A stretch of DNA of 64,000 nt from Candidatus Poribacteria bacterium (GTDB lineage Bacteria; Poribacteria; WGA-4E; GCA-2687025): contig JABGQA010000090.1 of NCBI GenBank assembly GCA_018644665.1, positions 124,001-188,000 on the forward strand, read 5' to 3'. The notes under the pieces are model-generated. The model was not told where the DNA came from. It saw nothing but the letters and a program-made list of their open reading frames with translations, and did not search any database. Of this stretch, positions 1 through 6,817 are shown piece by piece (position 1 is the stretch's first letter; each line of letters opens with the position of its first letter). The position numbers and the translations under genes were made by a program.

Positions 1-726
1 CGCGTCCCACGTCGCGTATGCCGCCTCGACATACGCGCGCGTCGATGCGAGCATGTGAGAGAACAGCTCCTCACCCAGAGCTGGCGTGGCCTGACTAGGA
101 GTACCCCATACGCCCGTCGGCGCCACCGGGGCGAGACCGACATAGTCTACGAACTCGCGGCCCACCTGCGGCACGTGGTCGGGCGGGAGGTCGCCAACAC
201 AGTCCGGGCGAAGATGCATCATGAGCGCGGTGTCAACGGCGCCCGCGTGATTGTCGTCGAGGCCCTCGCGGGTCGAGTGGTATAGGTCGTACGCGAACTG
301 CTTGGGCTCGGCCCACACGACACGTCCTAGGCCGAGGCGAAGGTTGAGTTCGCGAACCGTGGGCTTGACGACCCAGTTCGTGGAGCACAGGTTCAGCACG
401 GTGAAGCGGGCGAACCCGCCTTGGCGAAGCGACGCGACGAGATCCGCGAGCACGTGCCACATCGTCTCAGCGTCGAGGTACACAGTGCCGCGGAACGCGC
501 GGAGCGATTCGCTACACCCGTAGGGGAGCGCTGGGAGCAGGTACACCGACCCGGCGGCCCCGGCGTACGCTACGCCGAACACGTCGGCCAGCAGCATGTC
601 GGCGCCGACGGGCAGATGCGGGCCCTTGGCCTCCACGGCGCCGAGGGGAATGACCGCCGTGTTGATGCCTGAGCCCGCGACCTCGGGCGATGTGTTCCTC
701 GTGCTAACCGAGGCTGGTTTCCGCAA
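1..726 (-). CDS. Creatininase-family protein, C-terminus cut by the window edge
   Basis: The visible 242 residues match the creatininase family of zinc/manganese amidohydrolases: a strand leading into E-A-K-G-P-H-L-P-x-G-A-D (E32 to D43) and then alternating strands and helices. No ATG is available; a TTG at 726-724 lies 6 bases after GGAGG and fixes a start inside the end of the upstream isochorismatase gene (23 bp overlap). Two usual metal ligands look changed: the His two residues after the first Glu is Lys34, and the usual G-H-G-G-N segment reads L-C-S-T-N. It may be a divergent or non-catalytic member. With the next gene it resembles creatinine or N-carbamoyl amide catabolism, since N-carbamoylsarcosine amidase is isochorismatase-like, but the substrate cannot be told. 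The gene continues past base 1. Confidence 0.75.
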   Translation of the reverse strand, partial: MRKPASVSTRNTSPEVAGSGINTAVIPLGAVEAKGPHLPVGADMLLADVFGVAYAGAAGSVYLLPALPYGCSESLRAFRGTVYLDAETMWHVLADLVASLRQGGFARFTVLNLCSTNWVVKPTVRELNLRLGLGRVVWAEPKQFAYDLYHSTREGLDDNHAGAVDTALMMHLRPDCVGDLPPDHVPQVGREFVDYVGLAPVAPTGVWGTPSQATPALGEELFSHMLASTRAYVEAAYATWDA

Positions 727-1312
727 GCGCGTCCTCCGAGGCAACGACGCGGCCGTAGCAGCGCGACACGAGCGCGAGCGTCGCCCGCTGCACGTCGTCC
801 CACTTGGTGGCGACCGCGTCCGAGACAACCGACACGCGGTATTCGCGGTGCATCGCGCTCGTCACGGTCGCGAGGACGCAGACCTCCGTCATGACGCCGG
901 TCACGACGAGGTGCGTGCGGCCGAGGCTTCGTAGCGCGTAGTCCAGCCGGGTCTCGTGGAACGCGTCGTACCCGTGCTTGTCGACGACGAGATCGCCCGC
1001 GCGGGGGGCGAGGCCGTCGACAATCGCCACGCTTGGGTCACCCTCCATGCAACAGCAGGTCGGTGGCTTGTGCTGCGGGCGCAACTCGCCGACCAGCGTC
1101 GGCACGGTGGGCGACCAGACGAATCTCGTGTACACAACTGGCGCCGCCACGCGGCGGAACTCCGCGGCGAGAGACGAGATCGGGCGTACGGCGTCCCGTC
1201 CGCTCGCGACTTCCATCGCCGCGCCGACGTCCAGAAAGCCGCGCTGCATGTCTACTACGAGCAGCGCGGCGTTCGTGGGCGTGATGCGGTACGCGGCCAG
1301 CACGTCAGACAA
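704..1312 (-). CDS. Isochorismatase-like cysteine hydrolase
   Basis: A complete 202-residue member of the isochorismatase-like hydrolase superfamily (nicotinamidase, N-carbamoylsarcosine amidase, ureidoacrylate amidohydrolase). The catalytic triad is visible: Asp21 in V-V-D-M-Q, Lys112 in V-D-K-H-G, and nucleophile Cys145 in T-G-V-M-T-E-V-C. The start is TTG at 1312, 7 bases after GAGGG. A Cys-Cys-Cys run at 86-88 is unusual for the family. It sits 11 bp after the M42 peptidase and overlaps the creatininase-like gene by 23 bp, so the three are probably co-transcribed. An amidase acting on a small C-N compound is the safest call. Confidence 0.85.
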   Translation of the reverse strand: MSDVLAAYRITPTNAALLVVDMQRGFLDVGAAMEVASGRDAVRPISSLAAEFRRVAAPVVYTRFVWSPTVPTLVGELRPQHKPPTCCCMEGDPSVAIVDGLAPRAGDLVVDKHGYDAFHETRLDYALRSLGRTHLVVTGVMTEVCVLATVTSAMHREYRVSVVSDAVATKWDDVQRATLALVSRCYGRVVASEDALAETSLG

Positions 1313-1323
1313 CGCGACGCCCT

Positions 1324-2406
1324 CTACAGCTCGAGGTCGGCGACCGTCTGCGTGTCCAGGCGACGGATCAGCGCGACGAGCAGCGCGATTATGTTGTCGT
1401 AGTCATCGCGGTGGATCATGCTCGTGTGGCTGTGTATGTGGCGTGCCGGGACGCATATCGTCACGGTGGGGACGCCGCTGCGGTGTTGACTGATCGCGCC
1501 GCCATCGGTGCCGCCCATCACGAAGTCCTGCTGGAGGGGGATGTCCTCCTCGCGCGCCACATCGACGACCATGTCTCGCAGCTTCAGATGCGGGATGATC
1601 GAGTGGTCATAGACGATGAGCGCTGGGCCGTCGCCTAGACGCTGGTTCGCCTCGTGCTTCTCGATCCCCGGCACATCGCCCGCGATGCCGACATCGAGCG
1701 AAAACGCCACATCCGGCTCCGCGATCCAGGAGCTTGTGCGCGCGCCACGCAGGCCGACCTCCTCCATCACCGTTCCCACGCCGTGAACGACGTTCGGATG
1801 GTCGACGCCTTGGAGCGCCTTCAGCGTCTCGATCACCGTGCCGACGGCCGCGCGGTTGTCGAACGCCTTGCCGAGGTACACGTTGCCGTCCGCCAGCGGT
1901 TCGAAGCTGCTCTGCGGCACGATGGGGTCACCGATCTGCACGCCCATCTCCTCGGTGACGTGCGCCGAGTCGGTCGTGCCCATGTCGATGTACATGTCCT
2001 TGATCTCGACTGGCTTGCTGCGCTGGTCCCCGGTCAGCAGATGGGGCGGCTTGCTCCCGATCACGCCCGTGTACTTCCCCTTGCGCGTGTAGACCGTGAC
2101 GCGTTGCGCCAGCATGACCTGGTTCCACCAACCCCCGAGGGGCGAGAACTTGATGTACCCCTCGTCAGTGACATGGCGGACGATCCAGCCCACTTCGTCC
2201 ATGTGGCCGGCAAGCATGACACTCGGCCCGTTGACATCGCCTTCCTTGCGGCAGGAGATGGAGCCGATACCGTCCTGTTCCAACGGCCCGATGCCGTCCA
2301 CGGCGCGCCTGAAGATGTCTCGAATCTCGCCTTCGTAGCCGGGCAGCCCCGGCGCCTCGGTCAGGTCGCTCAGAAGCTGTGCGCGATCGTCTAGTTGGCT
2401 CGCCAA
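1324..2406 (-). CDS. M42 family metallopeptidase (FrvX-like aminopeptidase)
   Basis: 360 residues, the usual size for M42 co-catalytic metallo-aminopeptidases that form tetrahedral cytosolic shells. The ligands can be placed: His68 in G-H-M-D-E, bridging Asp183 in A-F-D-N-R, the Glu215-Glu216 pair in M-E-E-V-G, Asp238 in S-L-D-V-G, and a C-terminal His in R-H-I-H-S (about 323). The start is TTG at 2406, 8 bases after GGAGG. It is the first gene of a minus-strand run with the isochorismatase- and creatininase-like genes. A second, diverged M42 gene lies at 50160-51206. Peptide trimming is the family role; the substrate is unknown. Confidence 0.88.
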   Translation of the reverse strand: MASQLDDRAQLLSDLTEAPGLPGYEGEIRDIFRRAVDGIGPLEQDGIGSISCRKEGDVNGPSVMLAGHMDEVGWIVRHVTDEGYIKFSPLGGWWNQVMLAQRVTVYTRKGKYTGVIGSKPPHLLTGDQRSKPVEIKDMYIDMGTTDSAHVTEEMGVQIGDPIVPQSSFEPLADGNVYLGKAFDNRAAVGTVIETLKALQGVDHPNVVHGVGTVMEEVGLRGARTSSWIAEPDVAFSLDVGIAGDVPGIEKHEANQRLGDGPALIVYDHSIIPHLKLRDMVVDVAREEDIPLQQDFVMGGTDGGAISQHRSGVPTVTICVPARHIHSHTSMIHRDDYDNIIALLVALIRRLDTQTVADLEL

Positions 2407-2453
2407 CGCGTGTCCTCCCGCGGTTGTCCGTCGCCTGGGCCTTCCCGTGCCGC

Positions 2454-2459
2454 ATTATA
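2454..2459 (-). promoter_or_regulatory. Candidate -10 box upstream of the M42 operon
   Basis: On the minus strand this reads TATAAT, a perfect sigma-70 -10 hexamer in GC-rich surroundings, 48 bp before the TTG start of the M42 gene. No good -35 is seen 16-18 bp upstream of it. Confidence 0.4.
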
Positions 2460-2571
2460 CGCCGCGCAGCCGGCGCCGTCTTCGCGGAGCGTCCCCGTTG
2501 GGGCGCTCGACAGCCTTCCACGCCGTCGTCGCGCTTGGGTAACATTGGCCTCATACAGGAGGCTTGACAAC

Positions 2572-3078
2572 TTGCACGCCGTCTACATCGTCTCGGTTTG
2601 GCTGCACATCGTGTCCGTTGCCGTGTGGCTCGGAGGAAGCCTGTTCCTGGCCCTAGTGATCGTCCCGATACTCCGCCGGCCGGAGTACCGCGAAGGAGCC
2701 GCCCGGTTAGTGTACGCGGCAGGGGTGCGATTCCGAACGGTGGGCTGGACGTGCTTCGGCATCATCGTCGCCACCGGCATATACAACCTCAACCACCGCG
2801 GCAACGACTGGTCGTACCTGTGGACCGGCCTCCTGTGGCAAGGTCGGCAAGGTCGCGCTCTCGCCATCAAGCTCGGCCTCGTAGGCGCGGTGTTCGCCAT
2901 CAGCTTCGTGCACGATTGGTTCATCGGCCCCAAGGCTAGCGAGAAGTTGCTCGCCGACCCAACGTCGACGGACGCGCAGAAGCTGCGCGCGGTCGCGTCG
3001 TGGATCGGGCGCGCCAACGTCCTCCTCGGCCTGGCCATCGTGGTCATGGCCGCTCTATTCGTAAGGGGCGGCATCTGA
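2572..3078 (+). CDS. CopD-like integral membrane protein
   Basis: 168 residues with four predicted membrane helices (about 4-26, 45-67, 80-105 and 135-158). The first helix, with W-L-H-I-V-S-V-A-V-W-L-G-G, and the second, with I-V-A-T-G-I-Y-N-L, resemble the CopD/DUF2269-type membrane family, whose conserved helix His residues may bind copper or heme. The start is TTG at 2572 with AGGAGG nine bases upstream; the frame stays open upstream but that extension is Arg/Pro-rich and unlikely. Its stop overlaps the start of the triheme cytochrome gene, so the two are likely a membrane-plus-periplasm electron transfer or copper unit. The exact role is inference. Confidence 0.7.
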   Translation: MHAVYIVSVWLHIVSVAVWLGGSLFLALVIVPILRRPEYREGAARLVYAAGVRFRTVGWTCFGIIVATGIYNLNHRGNDWSYLWTGLLWQGRQGRALAIKLGLVGAVFAISFVHDWFIGPKASEKLLADPTSTDAQKLRAVASWIGRANVLLGLAIVVMAALFVRGGI

Positions 3079-4193
3079 ACGCGCGGCGCCGGCACGCTAC
3101 GCGTCTTTCGATCGTCCTGGTGGTGGCCGCGCTGGCCGGCTGCGGAACGCAGGACGTCGTGCCCGAACGCGAGGCTGCCGACGCGCTGGCGCGCGGCGAG
3201 GAAGTCTACTTGGACCACTGCGTCGGGTGCCACGGCGTCGCCGGCGACGGCCGCGGCCCAGCCGCCACTCGCCTGCTCACAAAGCCTCGCGACTTCCGTC
3301 AAGGCACCTTCAAGTTCCACTCGACCTCACCGGGCGCGTTGCCAACGGACGAGGATCTCATCCGCGTCACCACCCTCGGAATCCCGTACACGTCAATGCA
3401 GCCGTACGCGGATCTGCCGTTGCGCGACCGGGCCGCCGTCGTGCAGTACGTCAAGACGTTCTCCAGCCGGTGGCGCAGCTCAGGCGCGCGCGTGTCTCTG
3501 CCCCCACCCCCGGAGCCCGCGGACGCACGCACGCGGCAGGGCGTCGAGAAGGGCCGCGCGGCTTACGGCCGAGCCATGTGCAAGCAGTGCCACGGCGTCG
3601 CTGGCGACGCGAAGGGCGTCTTGGCGCACGCGCTCATCGACGACTGGGGGGACCACACGAATCCTGCGGACTTCACGCTCGGGATGTTCAAGAGCGGGCC
3701 GCGACGGGCCGATGCTGTGCGGACGATCATGACGGGTCTCAACGGCACGGCGATGGCGTCGTTTGCGGACGTGCTCGATGAGGGCGAGGCGTGGTACCTC
3801 GTCGCCTACCTGCGCAGCTTCGCGCGGCCGATCGAAACGCGTGAGCATCTGGCCGCCCTGCTGCTGGCGCGTGACTACCCGGATGCGTTCGCGCGCCACG
3901 TAGGCGAGCCGACCCCTGAGGCGGCCCGTGCTCTCGCGCTAAGGGGGAGTGACATCGACGCCGAGAAGCAGTGCATGAAGTGTCATTCGGTGGGGTCGAT
4001 GCAGGCGCGACGCTCGAACGACTGGCACGTCGCGCACTTCGCCGACCCGCGTAGCGTGGTCCCGCTGTCGCGGATGCCGGCATTCCCGAGCCTCCTCGAC
4101 GAGAACGGGACGCCGAACGCAGACGGCCTCGCCACTATCGCCTACATCCAGGCGACGGCGCTGCCCAATCCGAGGAACGTCGACTCAGAGTGA
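3075..4193 (+). CDS. Triheme cytochrome c lipoprotein
   Basis: Three covalent heme sites are visible: C-V-G-C-H (residues 49-53), C-K-Q-C-H (169-173) and C-M-K-C-H (300-304). Met334 in L-S-R-M-P-A-F-P, a setting like cbb3 oxidase subunit FixO, is a probable ligand of the last heme. The N-terminus has a charged stretch, a hydrophobic segment and lipobox A-L-A-G-C (Cys23), so it should be a membrane-anchored periplasmic lipoprotein. There is no ATG, GTG or TTG near the signal peptide. CTG at 3075, overlapping the previous stop as CTGA with AAGGGG six bases upstream, gives a perfect lipoprotein start; the alternative GTG at 3000 adds 25 Arg-rich residues. Likely role: electron transfer in respiration, paired with the CopD-like protein. 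Confidence 0.82.
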   Translation: MNARRRHATRLSIVLVVAALAGCGTQDVVPEREAADALARGEEVYLDHCVGCHGVAGDGRGPAATRLLTKPRDFRQGTFKFHSTSPGALPTDEDLIRVTTLGIPYTSMQPYADLPLRDRAAVVQYVKTFSSRWRSSGARVSLPPPPEPADARTRQGVEKGRAAYGRAMCKQCHGVAGDAKGVLAHALIDDWGDHTNPADFTLGMFKSGPRRADAVRTIMTGLNGTAMASFADVLDEGEAWYLVAYLRSFARPIETREHLAALLLARDYPDAFARHVGEPTPEAARALALRGSDIDAEKQCMKCHSVGSMQARRSNDWHVAHFADPRSVVPLSRMPAFPSLLDENGTPNADGLATIAYIQATALPNPRNVDSE

Positions 4194-4203
4194 CTGCGCA
4201 TGC

Positions 4204-4222
4204 CAGCGCGCTGGTCGCGCTG
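4204..4222. terminator. Hairpin between convergent cytochrome and MoeB-like genes
   Basis: CAGCGCG at 4204-4210 and CGCGCTG at 4216-4222 form a perfect 7-bp stem with a 5-base loop in the 29-bp gap between two converging genes. There is no T-run on either side, so it would be at best a weak bidirectional terminator. Confidence 0.4.
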
Positions 4223-4966
4223 TCAGAGCGAGGCGCAGACGGAGCACTGCTCGTCGCGGCGAAGGTCGAACGTGTGGAAGGACATGTCCCGCAGGTCGAT
4301 CTGCACCATGCGGCCGAGCAGGGGGTCGCCGAATCCCGCGAGCACCTTGATCGCTTCCATGGCTGCCATGCACCCCACGGCGCCAGAAACGGCGCCGAAG
4401 ACTGGGAACTCGCGTTTCCACTGCGGCGGCTCGGATGGGTGTAGGCATGCCAAGCATGGCGTCTTGCCAGGAACGACGGTTGTGATCGTCGCCTCCAAGT
4501 CGTACATCGCGCACTCAACCACCGGCTTGCCCTGCGCGACGGATTGGCGGTTCATCGCGAAGCGCTCCGAGAATAGCGGGGCACAGTCCACGGTGAGATC
4601 AGCCTGCCCTACGAGCTGGGCCGCGTTCTCCTCGTTGACGTTCTCGGCCACGGCCACGATGTCCAGTCGCGGGTTCAGCTCGAGAAGGCGACGTCGCGCG
4701 GATTCCACACGCGGCTTGCCCAGCCAGGCGTGAGTCATCAGCAGCTGTCGATTCAGGTCCGACGGCTTCACGTCGCCAGCGTGAGCCAGGATGAGGCGGC
4801 CCACGCCCGCCGCCGCGAGTTCGTATGCGACGACGCTGCCAAGCCCGCCGCAACGTGAGACGAGGACGGATGCGTTGCGCAGTCGCCGTTGGCCTTCCTC
4901 GCCGAAGCCCGGCGACCACATCTGCCACTCGTAGACTGCGCGGTCTTCGTCCGTCAACGGGTGCAT
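4223..4966 (-). CDS. MoeB/ThiF/HesA-family sulfur-carrier adenylyltransferase
   Basis: 247 residues. E1-like enzymes adenylate the C-terminal Gly-Gly of MoaD or ThiS. Visible: the nucleotide-binding G-G-L-G-S near residue 41, the N-R-Q motif near 74, a Lys after H-A-W-L-G, and a zinc knuckle made of C-L-A-C and C-terminal C-S-V-C. The first Gly of the usual G-x-G-G-L-G-S is Arg (S-R-C-G-G-L-G-S), a departure at the ATP loop. It lies 7 bp after the MoaD/ThiS-like gene, its obvious partner, and at the 3' end of a run with a molybdate/tungstate-type transporter, which favours molybdopterin over thiamin synthesis. A role in protein-thiocarboxylate cysteine or methionine synthesis remains possible. 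Confidence 0.82.
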   Translation of the reverse strand: MHPLTDEDRAVYEWQMWSPGFGEEGQRRLRNASVLVSRCGGLGSVVAYELAAAGVGRLILAHAGDVKPSDLNRQLLMTHAWLGKPRVESARRRLLELNPRLDIVAVAENVNEENAAQLVGQADLTVDCAPLFSERFAMNRQSVAQGKPVVECAMYDLEATITTVVPGKTPCLACLHPSEPPQWKREFPVFGAVSGAVGCMAAMEAIKVLAGFGDPLLGRMVQIDLRDMSFHTFDLRRDEQCSVCASL

Positions 4967-4973
4967 CGTGGCG

Positions 4974-5258
4974 CTACCCTCCGCTGATCGGGTGGAGTAT
5001 CGTCACCGTGTCGCCGTCCACGAGCGCGTGCCCAGTTGCGTCCGCCACCTGCGTGGACCCGACTGCGACAACCAGCGTCCGCTGGATCGCGCCGGCCTCG
5101 TCGAGGAGCATCGGCCGGACGCCAGCGGCGTCGGCGTCGGCGTCGGCGACGGCGGCGACCGCATCCGCGACCGACGCGCCGGACGCCAGCTCCAGGATCA
5201 CAGACGATGTCCCGAGGGCAGCGCGCAGTTGCCCTGAGCAGCGTACCGTCACTTGCAT
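4974..5258 (-). CDS. MoaD/ThiS-family ubiquitin-like sulfur carrier
   Basis: 94 residues ending in H-P-I-S-G-G, the double-glycine tail that is adenylated and thiocarboxylated in MoaD, ThiS and CysO proteins. The beta-grasp pattern fits, with L-R-A-A-L-G near 11-16 and G-D-T-V-T-I-L-H-P before the tail. The middle holds a (Asp-Ala)n run around 39-45, encoded by a CGGCGT hexamer repeat. It lies 3 bp after the ABC ATPase and 7 bp before the E1-like enzyme that should activate it. Confidence 0.85.
   Translation of the reverse strand: MQVTVRCSGQLRAALGTSSVILELASGASVADAVAAVADADADAAGVRPMLLDEAGAIQRTLVVAVGSTQVADATGHALVDGDTVTILHPISGG
5126..5148. repeat. CGGCGT hexanucleotide repeat inside the MoaD-like gene
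   Basis: Three and five-sixths copies of CGGCGT in tandem. It is in frame and codes for the Asp-Ala run on the minus strand, so copy changes would alter length by two residues without breaking the frame. Confidence 0.6.
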
Positions 5259-5261
5259 GGG

Positions 5262-5918
5262 CTAGTCCGAGCCATCCGGGGTCGCCTCCATCACCTGACC
5301 TTCGACGAGCCGTAGCACGACATCGGCTAGCGCTCGCGCCTCGCTGCGGCTGTGCGTAACATGCAGCACCGTCACGTGTTCGTGTTCCTGCACGCGCTTC
5401 AAGAGAGAGTACATCTGTTTGCGCGTGTCGTCGTCCAACGCGCTCAGGGGCTCGTCAAGGAGCAACACGCCCGGCCGGGCGGACAGCGCGCGCCCGAGCG
5501 CGACACGTTGCCGTTCGCCGCCGCTCAGGCCATGCGGGGTCCTGCGCATCAGATGTGAGATACCGAGGAGTTCGGCGAGTTCGCCGACGCGACGCGCGGT
5601 CCGATCAGGTTCCCACTTGCGGACCTCTAACGCGAACGAGAGGTGTCCCGCGACAGTGATGGTGCGGAACAAGGCGCCATCCTGCGGCACGTACCCCACG
5701 CCTCGGGCGGCCGGCTTCGCGCCGGTAACGTCGCGCTCCTGCACGATCACTCGCCCGCCGACGACAGCGCGAAGGCCGCAGATGGCCTCCAGCAGGCTCG
5801 TCTTGCCGCTGCCTGTGCGGCCCATGAGCGCGGCGTATCCGCCGGCCGCCACGCGGAAGGACACGTCGCTAAGCGTGAAATCCCCAGCGCGGAGCGCCAA
5901 ATTCTCGACGGCGATCAT
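5262..5918 (-). CDS. ABC transporter ATPase, molybdate/tungstate-type
   Basis: 218 residues with Walker A G-R-T-G-S-G-K-T-S (about 37-45), signature L-S-G-G-E-R-Q-R, Walker B V-L-L-L-D-E-P-L and the switch His in H-V-T-H-S. P-Q-D-G-A-L-F is a Q-loop like those of ModC, WtpC and TupC. The ATG at 5918 is chosen because the preceding codons are Arg-rich and belong to the overlapping permease frame. No C-terminal oxyanion-sensing domain is present, unlike full-length ModC. It sits 8 bp after the permease and 3 bp before the MoaD-like gene, tying oxyanion import to cofactor assembly. Confidence 0.85.
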   Translation of the reverse strand: MIAVENLALRAGDFTLSDVSFRVAAGGYAALMGRTGSGKTSLLEAICGLRAVVGGRVIVQERDVTGAKPAARGVGYVPQDGALFRTITVAGHLSFALEVRKWEPDRTARRVGELAELLGISHLMRRTPHGLSGGERQRVALGRALSARPGVLLLDEPLSALDDDTRKQMYSLLKRVQEHEHVTVLHVTHSRSEARALADVVLRLVEGQVMEATPDGSD

Positions 5919-5926
5919 GGTCGGCC

Positions 5927-6817
5927 CTAGAACAGTCCTTGACGCAGACCAAATGCACGCGTCACCGCCAGAACGAGGAACGCCGCGGCGACCATGAGCA
6001 ATGATACGGAAACGGCGGCCTCTACGTCTCCGATACTCAGTTCGAGGAACACGGTGGTCGGGAGCACCTCCGTCTTCATCCGAGTGGCGCCGGCGAACAC
6101 GAGTATGGGGCCGAACTCGCCCATGGACCGCGCCCACGAGAGCGTACCGGCGGTGATGACCCCAGGCCACGCCTCAGGCAGGACGACGCGCCGGAACGCC
6201 TGCCCACGTGTGCAGCCGAGGGTCAGCGCGACGTGCTCGCGGCGTGCGTCGATTTGGTCGAACGTGACGCGCATCGTGCGCACGGCGAAGGCACAGGCGA
6301 CCGAGAACTGAGCGAGGACCACGCTGGGCAGTTCGTACGTTATCCCGCGGATCGGCCGGACACCGATGAGTCCAAGCGCGTCGTTGACGTGCAGGACATC
6401 TATGACCGCGACGAACGCCGCTTCGGCCCCCTTCCCGAGCCGCGTCTGGAACAGGATCAGCAGGCTTAGTCCGATCACAAGCGGAGGCAGGACGATGGGG
6501 ATGTCGAGCACGCCGTCAATGAGGTTCTTGCCGCGGAAGCTGTGACGGCTCAGCAAGTACCCGATGGGAACAGCGACCGCGACCGAGAGGACTGCCGCGA
6601 CCGTGCATGTAACCAGGCTAAGAACGACGGAGAACCGCACGTTGTCGTTCGAGAGCACCCGCCCTATGTCGGCGATGGACGTGAACGTCGTGTCGGCGAC
6701 GAGCATCGCCACGATCAGCAGCACGTACGCGGCCGAAACGGTGATGAGCCCCGCGTAGAACGGGACGTCCGAGCCAACGGAGGGCGGCGCCTGGTCTACT
6801 GTGTCTCGGCTATCCAT
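5927..6817 (-). CDS. ABC transporter permease, molybdate/tungstate-type
   Basis: 296 residues with six likely membrane helices and the EAA loop E-H-V-A-L-T-L-G-C-T-R-G-Q-A-F for docking the ATPase. The Y-L-L-S-R-H-S-F-R-G-K and I-V-L-P-P-L-V-I-G segments are typical of ModB/WtpB/TupB and sulfate permeases. The start ATG overlaps the end of the binding-protein gene by 22 bp. With the double-domain lipoprotein and the ATPase it forms a complete importer. Confidence 0.87.
   Translation of the reverse strand: MDSRDTVDQAPPSVGSDVPFYAGLITVSAAYVLLIVAMLVADTTFTSIADIGRVLSNDNVRFSVVLSLVTCTVAAVLSVAVAVPIGYLLSRHSFRGKNLIDGVLDIPIVLPPLVIGLSLLILFQTRLGKGAEAAFVAVIDVLHVNDALGLIGVRPIRGITYELPSVVLAQFSVACAFAVRTMRVTFDQIDARREHVALTLGCTRGQAFRRVVLPEAWPGVITAGTLSWARSMGEFGPILVFAGATRMKTEVLPTTVFLELSIGDVEAAVSVSLLMVAAAFLVLAVTRAFGLRQGLF

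Noticed and set aside
2564..2569. TTGACA as a -35 box
   Set aside because: It lies between the ribosome site and the TTG start of the CopD-like gene, with no -10 before the coding region.
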